64,000 nucleotides of DNA from Microbacterium testaceum StLB037 (GCF_008763945.1 NZ_VTQH01000001.1:581441-645440), one strand, 5' to 3'; positions 1-9,331 are shown, counted from the stretch's first letter. The notes: generated from the letters alone by a model not told the origin. A program made the numbers and translations.

Positions 1-709
1 CCTGCTCGGTGTGAGACGAGTCCAGAGCGCCCACGAAGCCGATTGAGCGATCCGGCAGGGGAAGGTCGCGTGCGTGAGGCGCGACGGTGTCGAAGGTCGG
101 GGGAATGACCGACACCGGAACGCCGACCCGCGCGTACGCTTCTCCGTCTGCGGGCGAGATGACAGCGGCCGCGATGACTCCCCTCCACAAGCTCCGTTCA
201 CGCAGTGCTCGATCGATCCGGCGGCTCTCGCCGCGCAGATACAGCCGCTTCGCACCGGTCGCATGCTCGGCAAGGGACTGGTAATAGGCCGCTTCGTCGT
301 TGTGACTGCGCAGAAGGATGGGAACGTCCCCCACCGCGGAAGCGAACCGCTGCGCGGCGGGCAGCGTCCATTCATGGCTCGCCAGGACGGCATCCACTCG
401 ACCCTGCGCCGCACGGATGACCTCGGTGACGACGCCGGACGAAACGGATCGCGAACTCAGCTGGAAGGGGTGCAGGGGATCACGCAAGGTGGACGCAACG
501 AACCCCCGACGCGGAACGAATGTCGCGGATGCCACGAGTTCGGACGTCCTCTCCTGGTCCTCCGCCGGGACCGCTTCGCGGTGGAACGCCACGAGATGTA
601 CGACGATGCCGGCCGCGGAGAGGGCTCTCAACTCCCCGAGGAGTTCCAGCCGGCCCCCGCTCGTGACAGGGTGGACGGCGTCGTCGGAGACGAAAACGAT
701 CTGGGGCAC
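1..709 (-). CDS. Glycosyltransferase, N-terminal part (gene runs off the left edge)
   Basis: Reading leftward from a GTG at 709 gives an uninterrupted frame to base 2, about 236 residues, with no stop. A GGAGGAA ribosome site lies just upstream. The protein opens VPQIVFVSDDAVHPVTSGG and continues as a Rossmann-like GT-B N-terminal domain: beta strand, glycine-rich loop, then LLGELRALSAAGIVVHLVAF. Later come LLRSHNDEAAYY and a strand ending IGFVGALDSS, where the second domain of a family 4/1 glycosyltransferase would begin. Such enzymes act in cytoplasmic assembly of polysaccharide or glycolipid, usually as part of a larger cluster, which would lie to the left. The nucleotide-sugar site is outside the window, so donor and product are unknown. 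The fold call is fairly safe; the exact role is not. Confidence 0.75.
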   Translation of the reverse strand, partial: MPQIVFVSDDAVHPVTSGGRLELLGELRALSAAGIVVHLVAFHREAVPAEDQERTSELVASATFVPRRGFVASTLRDPLHPFQLSSRSVSSGVVTEVIRAAQGRVDAVLASHEWTLPAAQRFASAVGDVPILLRSHNDEAAYYQSLAEHATGAKRLYLRGESRRIDRALRERSLWRGVIAAAVISPADGEAYARVGVPVSVIPPTFDTVAPHARDLPLPDRSIGFVGALDSSHTEQ

Positions 710-998
710 CTGTTCCTCCGGACTCGCGCGCTCAGGCGTGCGCGCACCGCTCAGGCTTTCACCGGACGCGAAGGTTCTCCGCGGACGGGACCACGATTTC
801 GCCCGTCAGCACGAGGAGTTCATCCTCGCGGATGCCCCGATCCGCACCGCGCTCGTTCTGCGGGAGCTGCGCGGCTGACGTCGCCGGCGCAATCGCATCG
901 CGCGCTCGCCGGGGCATCCGCCCGAGCGAGCGCGCGACGTCAATTCGTCCGCGGGTGAGGCCTTCGGGATGGCGTTCCCACCCTCGTGTCGTGCTCCG
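710..998. other. Gap of about 290 bp without a convincing gene
   Basis: Between the glycosyltransferase start and the stop of the next gene I find no gene I can defend. Two short frames look weakly protein-like. A minus-strand frame of 52 codons (917 down to 759) ends in a sequence containing REDELLVLTGEIVVPSAENL. A plus-strand tail ending at 878 contains HEEFILADAPIRTALVLREL. They overlap each other, and neither has a ribosome site. One may be the remnant of a decayed gene. Confidence 0.4.
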
Positions 999-1328
999 TC
1001 AGTTGCAGGTGATCGTCTGGCCCGCGATCTCGTAAGTGCCGGGTCCGAGCTCGGCGCACTGCCCGAGCGCGGCGGTGGCTCCGCCAACGACGACCACCAT
1101 GACGACGATCGACAGGATCAGGAAGACGGCGCCGACGATGATGGCCGCGACGGCGGGCCCGTTGCGAACACCGGCCTTCCGACTCTTCACGAGGGCGACG
1201 ATCCCGAGGATCAGGCCGATGAGATTCGCCGGGAACGCGACGACGAGAGCGATGATGCCGAGCGTGCGCCCGGGGATGCTGGTAGTGGTCGCCGGCGGGA
1301 CGGCCTGCGGGTAGGTGGTCTCGGACAT
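999..1328 (-). CDS. Small DUF4190-like membrane protein
   Basis: A 109-residue protein starting with ATG at 1328 behind AAGGGGA. A proline/threonine-rich N-terminus (about 1-20) is followed by two membrane segments (about 22-48 and 58-86). Between them lies a short basic loop, VKSRKAGVRNG. A small C-terminal tail has two cysteines (CAELGPGTYEIAGQTITC) that could form a disulfide outside the cell. Pro-rich tail plus two helices joined by K-S-R is typical of actinobacterial DUF4190/DUF4352-type proteins of unknown function. It is a single gene, convergent with nothing and divergent from the gene at 1443. Confidence 0.75.
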   Translation of the reverse strand: MSETTYPQAVPPATTTSIPGRTLGIIALVVAFPANLIGLILGIVALVKSRKAGVRNGPAVAAIIVGAVFLILSIVVMVVVVGGATAALGQCAELGPGTYEIAGQTITCN

Positions 1329-1429
1329 GAAATCCCCTTTCCTGGGAGTTATCGGGGAACACATATTGATCGGCTGAACGCCCTCCCGCAGTGAGGCCCC
1401 CCTTGCTGGCGGGTGAAGCCCGGCCTGCT

Positions 1430-1435
1430 TACCCT
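1430..1435 (+). promoter_or_regulatory. -10 box TACCCT, probable leaderless start
   Basis: TACCCT ends seven bases before the ATG at 1443 and there is no ribosome site between. A good -35 box at normal spacing was not found; TTGCTG at 1403 is 21 bases away. This fits a leaderless mRNA starting at the ATG. Confidence 0.4.
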
Positions 1436-1442
1436 GACCGGT

Positions 1443-1796
1443 ATGGAGATTCTGCGGAACGTCGTCATCCTGATCCACCTCGTCGGCTTCGCCGTCCTCT
1501 TCGGGGCCTGGGTCGTCGAGGCCGTCGGACGCCGCGTACGCGTCACCGCGTTGATGAACTACGCGCTCGTCATCTCCCTCGTGACCGGACTCGCGCTCTC
1601 GGCGCCGTGGGGCCTCGACCACGACCTCAACTACGCCAAGATCGGCATCAAGCTCGTCGTGCTGCTGATCATCGGCGCACTGCTGGGCATCGGTTCGGCT
1701 CGACAGAAGCGCAACGGGTCGCTGTCCCCGGCGATCTTCTGGCCCATCGGCATCCTGACCCTGCTGAACGCCGGCCTCGCGGTGGTCTGGCGCTGA
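1443..1796 (+). CDS. Four-helix membrane protein of unknown function
   Basis: A 117-residue protein, almost entirely hydrophobic, with four predicted membrane helices (about 3-25, 32-50, 58-77 and 88-112). The loops contain RRVRVTALMN and ARQKRNGS. An upstream in-frame ATG at 1413 exists, but the -10-like box seven bases before 1443 favours the shorter form MEILRNVVILIHLVGF. The pattern resembles small actinobacterial membrane proteins often labelled Fe-S protein without evidence; no cysteine cluster is visible here. Function is unknown. Confidence 0.7.
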   Translation: MEILRNVVILIHLVGFAVLFGAWVVEAVGRRVRVTALMNYALVISLVTGLALSAPWGLDHDLNYAKIGIKLVVLLIIGALLGIGSARQKRNGSLSPAIFWPIGILTLLNAGLAVVWR

Positions 1797-1997
1797 CGGC
1801 GGGTGCCGGCGGCGTGGAACGACGACGTTCGGCGCGCACTCAGCGCACGCATAGACTGGAGGGTCTAGAACGCCCCTCACTCGGGGACGTTCCCGGTGCT
1901 CCTTCGCGCACCCGCTCACACACACCCCCGTGATCGCGGCGCGCCACCGCTGCGCCCCATCCCGGACGCGATTGATCGACCTTCTCGTCAGGCAGTC

Positions 1998-3449
1998 ATG
2001 ACCACCTCATCCCCCTCCACCCGATCCGCCGCGGCTCCCGCGAACCCCCGTTCGCGCGTCATCACCGCGAGCCTCATCGGCACCACGATCGAGTTCTACG
2101 ACTTCTACGCGTACGCCACGGCCGCGGTCCTCGTCTTCCCCGTCCTCTTCTTCCCGACCGGCAACGAGACCACCTCGCTCCTGCTGTCGTTCAGCGTCTT
2201 CGGCGCGGCGATGGTCGCGCGCCCCCTCGGGGCGATCGTCTTCGGCCACTTCGGCGACCGTTTCGGTCGCAAGGCCACCCTCGTGGCATCCCTTCTCACG
2301 ATGGGTGTCGCGACCTTCCTCATCGGGTGCCTCCCGACCTTCAACGAGATCGGCGTCTGGGCCGCGGTGTTGCTGCTGATCATGCGCCTCGCGCAGGGCT
2401 TCGCCCTCGGCGGCGAGTGGTCGGGCGCGGCGCTGGTCGCCACCGAGAACGCCCCGAAGGGCAAGCGCGCCCTGTTCGGCACGTTCCCGCAGCTGGGCGC
2501 CCCGATCGGCTTCATCATCGCCAACACGGTGTTCCTCGTGATCAACTTCGCGCTGCCGCACCCCGACGGTACGGCCCAGCGCTCCGCGGAGTTCCTGACC
2601 TGGGGCTGGCGCGTGCCGTTCCTGTTCTCGGCGATCATGGTTATCGTCGGCCTCTACGTGCGCCTGAAGCTCGTCGAGAGCGAGTCGTTCGCGAAGGCCG
2701 AGAAGAGCGGCGCGATCCGCAAGTTCCCGCTCGGCGAGGTCATCCGCCGCAACTGGAAGCAGCTGATCCTCGGCACGTTCATCATGCTGGCGACCTACGT
2801 GCTCTTCTACCTCATGACGAGCTTCACGCTGTCGTACGGAACCAAGCCCACCGCGGAGGTCGCGGCCGCCGCGGCAGAGAAGGCCGGAACCGCGTTCGAC
2901 GCCGCCACGTACGTGCCCGGTCTCGGCTTCGGCTACACCGACTTCGTGATCATGCAGATCATCGGCGTGGTTTTCTTCGGCGTGTTCACGATGCTCTCGG
3001 GCCCGGTGGCCGACGCGATCGGCCGCAAGCGTCTGTTGATCGGCGTGACCATCGCGATCATCGTGTTCGGTCTGCTGTTCTCGGTGTTCCTGCTGCCCGC
3101 GGCCGACCCGAAGTTCACAGGAGCCCTCGTGCAGGCGTTCCTGGTGTTCGGATTCCTCCTCATGGGTGCGACCTTCGGTCCCATGGGCGCGGTGCTGCCG
3201 GAGTTGTTCCCGACCAACACGCGCTACACCGGCTCGGCCATCTCGTACAACGTCTCGTCGATCCTGGGCGCCGCCCTCGCGCCCATCGTCGCGGTCGCGC
3301 TGTGGGCCGCCGGCGACGGCAGCCCCTGGCTCGTCGGCGTCTACCTCTCGGTGATGGGTGTGCTGACCCTCATCGCCCTGGTGCTCTCGCCCGAGACGAA
3401 GGACGTCGACTACGACGACAACATCGCCGCCGGAGCGACCGCGCCGTAA
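1998..3449 (+). CDS. MFS transporter, metabolite:H+ symporter (MHS) family
   Basis: A 483-residue, 12-helix permease of the cytoplasmic membrane. The N-terminal GTTIEFYDFYAYATAAVLVF, the loop FGHFGDRFGRKATL after helix 2, and GFALGGEWSGAALVATENAP in helix 5 are signatures of the MHS group (KgtP, ProP, ShiA). Members move organic acids, betaines or shikimate with protons. An insert with alanine-rich residues (about 290-310) extends the loop between helices 7 and 8. The frame continues upstream to 1896, but the N-terminus from MTTSSPSTRS is the normal family start. The gene stands alone and ends in a strong terminator, so its substrate cannot be deduced from neighbours. Confidence 0.85.
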   Translation: MTTSSPSTRSAAAPANPRSRVITASLIGTTIEFYDFYAYATAAVLVFPVLFFPTGNETTSLLLSFSVFGAAMVARPLGAIVFGHFGDRFGRKATLVASLLTMGVATFLIGCLPTFNEIGVWAAVLLLIMRLAQGFALGGEWSGAALVATENAPKGKRALFGTFPQLGAPIGFIIANTVFLVINFALPHPDGTAQRSAEFLTWGWRVPFLFSAIMVIVGLYVRLKLVESESFAKAEKSGAIRKFPLGEVIRRNWKQLILGTFIMLATYVLFYLMTSFTLSYGTKPTAEVAAAAAEKAGTAFDAATYVPGLGFGYTDFVIMQIIGVVFFGVFTMLSGPVADAIGRKRLLIGVTIAIIVFGLLFSVFLLPAADPKFTGALVQAFLVFGFLLMGATFGPMGAVLPELFPTNTRYTGSAISYNVSSILGAALAPIVAVALWAAGDGSPWLVGVYLSVMGVLTLIALVLSPETKDVDYDDNIAAGATAP

Positions 3450-3465
3450 CGCGTTCGGTTCTGAG

Positions 3466-3507
3466 ACACCGGATGCCACGGGGCCTGCGCCTCGTGGCAT
3501 CCGGTGT
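3466..3507 (+). terminator. Intrinsic terminator with GGATGCC stem
   Basis: A perfect 15-bp stem (ACACCGGATGCCACG with its complement) and a 12-base loop, followed by TTTC, lies 16 bases after the MHS transporter stop. The stem carries the heptamer that recurs across the window. Confidence 0.8.
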
Positions 3508-3704
3508 TTCCGGGGCCGGGGTCGGCGGCGGCGCGGCCTGGGGCCGGGCTCCGGTGGTTTCGCGGCGGGGGACGGGCGCGGCGGCCTCGGAACGACCTGG
3601 GGCACCGATTTCTCCGGAGTTTCGCACGCCGTCGAACGGACCGGCCGGCGGTGTCGGTGGTGCGGGGTACGGTCGAAGCACCCCATTCTTCTCCCGAGGT
3701 GAGC

Positions 3705-5570
3705 ATGTCGTTTCCCGCTCCCGCGCGCGGTCGGCGCGGCCGCCGCGTGCCCGAGGGCCCGCGCGCGTCGTTCCGTCAGCTGGTTCCGTTCCTCCTCGAG
3801 CACAGGCGCACGCTCGCGGTCGTGGCGGTGCTCAGCATCCTCGGTGCCGCCGCCACCCTCGCTCAGCCGCTGCTGGTCGGCGAGGTCATCTCGCGCGTGC
3901 AGAACGCCGTTCCCCTCGGCGCTCTGGTGTGGCTCCTGGTCGCGTTCGTCGTGTTGTCGTCGGTCATCTCGGGTTTCCAGCACTATCTGCTGCAGCGCAC
4001 CGGTACCGCCGTCGTCTTCTCGAGCCGGCGGCGGCTCATCTCGCGCATCCTGCGCCTGCCCATCAGCGAGTTCGACGCACGCCGGACGGGCGACCTCGTC
4101 TCGCGCGTGGGCACCGACACGACGCTGCTGTACGCGGTGCTCACGCAGGGATTCGCGGATGCCGTGGGCAACGCCCTCATCCTCGTCGGCGCGGTCATCG
4201 CGATGGCGTTCATCGACCCGCTGCTGCTCGTGCTCATCGTGGTGGTCGTGGGCGCCTCGCTCGCGGTGGTCGTGCTGCTGAGCACGCGCATCCGCTCGGC
4301 ATCCGCGGTCCAACAGGCCAAGGTCGGCGAGCTGTCGTCGGGCGTCGAGCGGGCGGTGGGCTCGATCCGCACCATCCGCGCATCGGGCGCCACCGATCGT
4401 GAGATCGCCGCCGTGACCGAGAACGCCACCGCCGCCTACGCCGCGGGAGTGCGCATCGCGCGCGTCTCGGCGCTCATCGTGCCGATCGCGTTCGTGGCGC
4501 TGCAGGTGTCGCTGCTCGTCGTGCTCGGCGTCGGCGGGTACCGCGTGGCATCCGGGGCCATCGATGTCGCGTCCCTCGTCACGTTCGTGATCTTCCTGTT
4601 CCTGCTCGTCCAGCCCCTCGCCTCGGCCATCGGGGCCATCACCTCGGTGAACCAGGCGTTGGGAGCGCTCGGGCGCATCCAGGAGGTGCTCGACCTGCCC
4701 CTCGAGGACCAGGACGACCGGCCGTCGACGGCGATCACGACCACCGACGCCCCGGCGATCGAGTTCCGCGAGGTGCGCTTCCGCTACCCCGACCACGTCG
4801 TTCGGGCGCGCGAGGCCGCGGCGCAAGAAGCGCGTTCGGTGCTCGCCCAGGTGCACCTGGGCGCCGGAGACGCAGAACCCCCGCACGACCACGAGGTGCT
4901 GCGCGGGGTGTCGTTCACCGTTCCGCGCGGAGCGCGCGTGGCCCTCGTCGGCCCGTCGGGTGCGGGCAAGAGCACCATCCTCTCGCTCGTCGAACGGTTC
5001 TATGACCCCACGAGCGGCACCATCCTCATCGACGGGACCGACGCGCGCGACCTCGCCCGCGACGACCTGCGCGCGCGGTTCGGTTACGTCGAACAGGACG
5101 CCCCGACCCTGGCCGGCACGATCGCCGACAACCTCCGACTCGCCTCCCCCGATGCCACCGACGACGCCTGCGAGCGGGTGCTGCGCGCCGTGAACCTCGG
5201 CGACGTGCTCGAGCGCAATGCCCTCGGGGTCGACGCCCCCGCGGGCGAGGACGGCGTCATGCTGTCGGGCGGCGAGCGTCAGCGCCTGGCGATCGCGCGG
5301 GCGTTGCTGGCCGCTCCCCCGGTGCTGCTGCTCGATGAGTCGACCTCATCGCTCGACGGGGTCAACGAGCAACGCATGCGCGAAGCCATCGACGCCGTGG
5401 CGACCGACCGCACGCTGCTGGTCATCGCACACCGTTTGTCGACCGTCGTCGACAGCGACATGATCGTCGTGCTCGAGGACGGCCGAGTGGTGGGGCAGGG
5501 CACGCACAGCGAGCTCGTGGCATCCACCCCGCTCTACCGCGACCTCGCCAAGCACCAGCTGCTGGTCTGA
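3705..5570 (+). CDS. ABC exporter, fused membrane and ATPase domains
   Basis: A 621-residue half-transporter. The start at 3705 follows GAGGTGAG. Six membrane helices span about 25-300, followed by an ATPase domain with Walker A GPSGAGKST, signature LSGGERQRLAIARAL, Walker B VLLLDEST and the H-loop AHRLS, all intact. It should work as a homodimer exporting a lipid, drug or peptide. Oddity: between the A-loop strand (FRYPD) and VLRGVSF there is an extra 35 or so residues, charged and alanine-rich (HVVRAREAAAQEARSVLAQV and onward), where the family has about five. The gene is monocistronic and faces pckG across a shared terminator. Confidence 0.85.
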   Translation: MSFPAPARGRRGRRVPEGPRASFRQLVPFLLEHRRTLAVVAVLSILGAAATLAQPLLVGEVISRVQNAVPLGALVWLLVAFVVLSSVISGFQHYLLQRTGTAVVFSSRRRLISRILRLPISEFDARRTGDLVSRVGTDTTLLYAVLTQGFADAVGNALILVGAVIAMAFIDPLLLVLIVVVVGASLAVVVLLSTRIRSASAVQQAKVGELSSGVERAVGSIRTIRASGATDREIAAVTENATAAYAAGVRIARVSALIVPIAFVALQVSLLVVLGVGGYRVASGAIDVASLVTFVIFLFLLVQPLASAIGAITSVNQALGALGRIQEVLDLPLEDQDDRPSTAITTTDAPAIEFREVRFRYPDHVVRAREAAAQEARSVLAQVHLGAGDAEPPHDHEVLRGVSFTVPRGARVALVGPSGAGKSTILSLVERFYDPTSGTILIDGTDARDLARDDLRARFGYVEQDAPTLAGTIADNLRLASPDATDDACERVLRAVNLGDVLERNALGVDAPAGEDGVMLSGGERQRLAIARALLAAPPVLLLDESTSSLDGVNEQRMREAIDAVATDRTLLVIAHRLSTVVDSDMIVVLEDGRVVGQGTHSELVASTPLYRDLAKHQLLV

Positions 5571-5590
5571 ACAACCTCGCACGGACGCAC

Positions 5591-5629
5591 CGACGCCCCT
5601 CCCGCGCGCCAAGAACGGGAGGGGCGTCG
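5591..5629. terminator. Bidirectional terminator between convergent genes
   Basis: A 14-bp perfect stem (CGACGCCCCTCCCG with its complement) and an 11-base loop sit between the ABC exporter stop and the pckG stop, so it can serve both. Confidence 0.75.
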
Positions 5630-5677
5630 ATTCGAGGGTCCGCCGGCCGCGCCGAACGGCGCGGGGGCGAACCGGTC

Positions 5678-7573
5678 TCAGGACCGCTGCAGGCGGTAGC
5701 GCAGCGCGGCGAGCTCGGCACGCAGCGCGGCCGGCAGGTGCGAGCCGAAGGTGTCGTAGAACTCCTCGGTCAGGTCGGCCTCGGCGAGCCACGACGCGCG
5801 GTCGATCGAGAACAGTTCCTCGAGGTCGGCGGCGGGCAGGTCGAGACCCGTCAGCTCGAGGTCCTCGATCTTCGGGAGACGGCCGATGGGGCTGTCGACG
5901 GCGTCGACCTGTCCGTCCACGCGGCGAATGATCCAGTCGATCACGCGGGCGTTGTCGCCGAATCCGGGCCACAAGAACCGGCCGTCGTCGCCCTTGCGGA
6001 ACCAGTTGACCTGGAAGATGCGGGGCGCACGGTCGAAGCGCAGCTTCTGGCCGACCTTCAACCAGTGTCCGAAGTAGTCGCCCATGTTGTAGCCGCAGAA
6101 GGGCAGCATCGCGAAGGGGTCTCGACGGAGCTCGCCGACGGTGCCCTCCTGCGCCGCGGTCTTCTCGCTCGACACGGTCGAGCCGATGAACACACCGTGC
6201 GACCAGTCGGTGGCCTCGACGACCAGCGGGACGTTGGTCGCGCGGCGGCCGCCGAACAGGATCGCGTCGAGGGGCACGCCCTCGGGTGCCTCCCAGTCCT
6301 CGGCGATCTGCGGGCACTGCGCGGCACCCACCGTGAACCGCGAGTTGGGGTGCGCGGCCGGGCGGCCCGCCGTGGGCGTCCAGGGCTTGCCCTCCCAGTC
6401 GATGAGGTGCGGGGGCGCCTCGTCGGTCAGGCCCTCCCACCACACGTCGCCGTCGGGGCGGAGCGCGACGTTGGTGAAGATCGTGTTGCCCCACAGGGTC
6501 TCGATCGCCGTGACGTTGGTCGACTCGCCGGTGCCGGGGGCGACGCCGAAGAAGCCCGCCTCGGGGTTGATGGCCCACAGGCGGCCGTCCTCGCCGGGGC
6601 GGATCCACGTGATGTCGTCGCCGAGGGTCTCGACGCGCCAGCCGGGGATCGTCGGACGCAGCATGGCGAGGTTGGTCTTGCCGCAGGCCGAGGGGAACGC
6701 GGCGGCCACGTGGTACGCCTTGCCCTTCGGGTCGATGACGCGGATGAGGAGCATGTGCTCGGCGAGCCAGCCCTCGTCGCGGCCGATGACCGAGGCGATG
6801 CGCAGCGCGAAGCACTTCTTCGCGAGGATCGCGTTGCCGCCGTAGCCCGAGCCGAACGACCACACCTCGAGGGTGTCGGGGAAGTGGACGATGTACTTCT
6901 CGTCGTTGCAGGGCCATGCGACGTCTTCCTGGCCCGGCGCGAGGGGCGCACCGACCGAGTGGACGGTCTTGACCCACGGGGCCCCGTTCGCGATCTGCTG
7001 GGTGACCGCGGTGCCGACGCGCGTCATGACGCCGATGGATGCCACGGCGTAGGCGCTGTCGGTGATCTGCACGCCGATGTGGCTGAGGGGCCCGCCCACC
7101 GCGCCCATCGAGAAAGGCACGACGTACATCGTGCGACCGCGCATCGAGCCCTCGAAGACGCCATTCAGCGTCTCGCGGATCTCGGCGGGGGCGATCCAGT
7201 TGTTCGTGGGGCCGGCGTCCTCTTCGCGGTTCGACGCGATGAAGGTGCGCGACTCGAGGCGTGCGACGTCGCCGGGGTGCGAGCGGGCGAGGTACGAGCC
7301 GGGGCGCCACTCGGGGTTGAGCTTGATGAGCTTGCCCTCGTCGACCATCTCGTGCAGCAGGGTGTCGTTCTCGGCAGCCGAGCCGTCGACCCAGTGGATG
7401 CGGTCGGGCTGGGTGAGGGCGGCGACCTGATCGACCCACGCGATGAGCGCGGCGAGACCGGGGCCCTCGACGGCGGGGCGGTCGCCGTGACCGGCGCGCT
7501 GCACGCGGCCGGAGCGGGCCGTGGTGGGCGCTGCGTTGCGCGGAGTGGAGCTGAAGATGTCGGCGAGTGCCAT
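5678..7573 (-). CDS. pckG: Phosphoenolpyruvate carboxykinase, GTP-dependent
   Basis: Cytoplasmic enzyme converting oxaloacetate and GTP to PEP, CO2 and GDP, the first committed step of gluconeogenesis from TCA acids. The 631-residue length fits the GTP class. Visible signatures include NNWIAP near the substrate loop, the kinase-type nucleotide loop [13 protein letters not shown] with its reactive cysteine, [21 protein letters not shown] (metal and PEP region) and [15 protein letters not shown]. The start follows GGAGAACGAC. The gene is divergent from a RamB-like regulator, 118 bp away. This suggests, but does not prove, control by carbon source, as for acetate and propionate genes in corynebacteria. 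Confidence 0.97.
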   Translation of the reverse strand: MALADIFSSTPRNAAPTTARSGRVQRAGHGDRPAVEGPGLAALIAWVDQVAALTQPDRIHWVDGSAAENDTLLHEMVDEGKLIKLNPEWRPGSYLARSHPGDVARLESRTFIASNREEDAGPTNNWIAPAEIRETLNGVFEGSMRGRTMYVVPFSMGAVGGPLSHIGVQITDSAYAVASIGVMTRVGTAVTQQIANGAPWVKTVHSVGAPLAPGQEDVAWPCNDEKYIVHFPDTLEVWSFGSGYGGNAILAKKCFALRIASVIGRDEGWLAEHMLLIRVIDPKGKAYHVAAAFPSACGKTNLAMLRPTIPGWRVETLGDDITWIRPGEDGRLWAINPEAGFFGVAPGTGESTNVTAIETLWGNTIFTNVALRPDGDVWWEGLTDEAPPHLIDWEGKPWTPTAGRPAAHPNSRFTVGAAQCPQIAEDWEAPEGVPLDAILFGGRRATNVPLVVEATDWSHGVFIGSTVSSEKTAAQEGTVGELRRDPFAMLPFCGYNMGDYFGHWLKVGQKLRFDRAPRIFQVNWFRKGDDGRFLWPGFGDNARVIDWIIRRVDGQVDAVDSPIGRLPKIEDLELTGLDLPAADLEELFSIDRASWLAEADLTEEFYDTFGSHLPAALRAELAALRYRLQRS

Positions 7574-7679
7574 GTCGTTCTCCTCGCTTGAGAGCGAAAT
7601 CGGTGGTCTTCCCCCATGGTGCGCCGAGCGACAGGGTTCTTTCGGACAAATGCGCCGTTAAAAACCCTCAATCTTTCGA

Positions 7680-7685
7680 TATGGT
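7680..7685 (+). promoter_or_regulatory. -10 box TATGGT in an A+T-rich intergenic stretch
   Basis: TATGGT lies exactly six bases before the ATG at 7692, inside the only A+T-rich part of the 7574-7691 gap (runs such as GTTAAAAACC and ATCTTTCGATATGG). This would give a leaderless regulator mRNA. An AAGGA just before the ATG is the competing reading, a normal ribosome site. Confidence 0.4.
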
Positions 7686-7691
7686 CAAGGA

Positions 7692-9131
7692 ATGGCATCG
7701 TCGTTCGAACTCACGACCCTCGGGCACCGCATCCGTCACCATCGACTCGCCCGCGGCTACACCCTGGACGAGCTCGGTGCGATGGTCGGGGTCGCCGGCA
7801 GCCAGCTCAGCCTCATCGAGAACGGCAAACGCGAGCCGAAACTCTCCCTTCTGCAAGAGATCGCCCGCGCCACCGAGACCGAGGTCACCGAGCTGCTCTC
7901 GCGCGAACCGCCGAACCGGCGCGCCGCTCTCGAGATCGAGCTCGAGCGGGCCCAGACCAGTCCGTTCTTCCGTCAGCTCGGCATCCCTCCCGTCAAAGTC
8001 ACCAAGGGAACCAGCGACGACACGATCGAGGCCCTGCTGGGACTCCACCGCGAATTGCAGCGTCGCGAGCGCGAGACGATCGCGAGCCCGGAGGAGGCGC
8101 GCCGGGCCAATACCGAGCTGCGCCTGCGCATGCGCGAGAAGTCGAACCACCTGCCCGAGATCGAGAAGCTGGCCGAGAAGCAGCTCAAGGCAGCGGGCCA
8201 CTCCATCGGGGCGCTCACGCACCGCACCGTGAGCATCATGGCCGAGCAGCTGGGCTTCGAGCTGATCTACGTCAGCGACCTGCCCCACTCGGCTCGCTCG
8301 GTCACCGACCTCGAGAACGGCCGCATCTACCTGCCCCCGGCGTCGATCCCCGGCGGACACGGCCTGCGCTCGATGGCGCTGCAGGCCATGGCGCACCGCC
8401 TGCTCGGGCACCGCCCGCCCACCGACTACGCCGACTTCCTGCAGCAGCGTCTCGAGATCAACTACTACGCCGCGTGCTGCCTCATGCCCGAGACGAGTTC
8501 GGTCGCCTTCCTCACGCAGGCGAAGAAGGACCGCAACCTCGCCGTCGAGGACTTCCGCGACGCCTTCGGCGTGACGCACGAGGCCGCCGCGATGCGCATG
8601 AGCAATCTGATGACGGCTCATCTCGGCATCCGTCTGCACTTCATGCGGGTGGACGGCGACGGCGCCATCTCGCGCGTCTACGAGAACGACGACCTCCCCC
8701 TGCCGACCGACGTCACCGGCTCGGTGGAGGGGCAGATCGTCTGCAAGAAGTTCTCGGCGCGCTCGGCCTTCGACGAGCACAACCGCACCACCGAGCACTA
8801 CCAGTACACCGACACCCCGGCCGGCACCTACTGGTGCTCGACCCAGACGGGGAGCACGTCCAACGGCGACTTCTCCATCACCGTCGGCGTGCCCTTCGAC
8901 GACGCGCGGTGGTTCCGGGGCCGCGAGACCACGAAGCGTGGAATCTCGCACTGCCCCGACGATTCGTGCTGCCGCCGGCCCGACGCCGAGGCGGCGGAAC
9001 GCTGGGCGGGCAAGGCCTGGCCGAGCGCCCGCGTGCACCAGTACATGTTCTCGCCGCTTCCACGGGGCATGTTCCCGGGCGTCGACGACGCCGAGGTCTT
9101 CGCCTTCCTCGACCGTCACGCCGACGGCTGA
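7692..9131 (+). CDS. ScfR/RamB-type transcriptional regulator
   Basis: A 479-residue cytoplasmic DNA-binding protein. An XRE-type helix-turn-helix occupies about 8-62 (TLDELGAMVGVAGSQLSLIENGKR). A middle IrrE/ImmA-like domain follows at about 150-290, whose metal motif is degenerate (AHRLLGH rather than HExxH). The C-terminal short-chain-fatty-acyl regulator domain has paired cysteines (CPDDSCC). Relatives such as RamB and PrpR-type proteins control acetate, propionate and glyoxylate-cycle genes by sensing acyl-CoA. It is divergent from pckG, a plausible target along with itself. The family is clear; ligand and targets are inferred. Confidence 0.85.
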   Translation: MASSFELTTLGHRIRHHRLARGYTLDELGAMVGVAGSQLSLIENGKREPKLSLLQEIARATETEVTELLSREPPNRRAALEIELERAQTSPFFRQLGIPPVKVTKGTSDDTIEALLGLHRELQRRERETIASPEEARRANTELRLRMREKSNHLPEIEKLAEKQLKAAGHSIGALTHRTVSIMAEQLGFELIYVSDLPHSARSVTDLENGRIYLPPASIPGGHGLRSMALQAMAHRLLGHRPPTDYADFLQQRLEINYYAACCLMPETSSVAFLTQAKKDRNLAVEDFRDAFGVTHEAAAMRMSNLMTAHLGIRLHFMRVDGDGAISRVYENDDLPLPTDVTGSVEGQIVCKKFSARSAFDEHNRTTEHYQYTDTPAGTYWCSTQTGSTSNGDFSITVGVPFDDARWFRGRETTKRGISHCPDDSCCRRPDAEAAERWAGKAWPSARVHQYMFSPLPRGMFPGVDDAEVFAFLDRHADG

Positions 9132-9169
9132 CGCCGGTCCACAGGGGATGTCGGCACCCCTGCCCACGT

Positions 9170-9254
9170 CGACACGATGCAGGGTTTTCGGTCGCCGAGC
9201 GCTTCCCCGGGGGTCGGATCGGCGACCGGGACCGTGATCTCCTGCGTTGTGTCG
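9170..9254 (+). repeat. 85-bp intergenic palindrome, copy 1
   Basis: The ends are inverted copies (CGACACGATGCAGG and CCTGCGTTGTGTCG) around an inner inverted pair (CGGTCGCCGA and TCGGCGACCG). A second element of the same length and orientation lies at 9332-9416. The 373-bp gap 9132-9504 holds these two elements and a terminator; I see no gene in it. Confidence 0.75.
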
Positions 9255-9331
9255 CGGAACGGTGAGCGCCGCGGATGGCGCGAACCGGGCACGCCGAGCA
9301 ACGCGGGGCTGTGACATCCGCCCGCTTTCGC

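Noticed and set aside
2007..4892. A 961-codon open frame antisense to the transporter and the ABC exporter
   Set aside because: It is a by-product of GC-rich codons: rich in Arg, His, Asp and Glu repeats, without any family motif, and overlapping two certain genes. Similar long antisense frames (for example 14263-15942, 31185-33614, 58645-61188) are dismissed for the same reason.
8380..8415. A zinc-protease HExxH site in the ScfR-type regulator
   Set aside because: The text is AHRLLGH, without the glutamate and with altered spacing, so a peptidase function is not supported.
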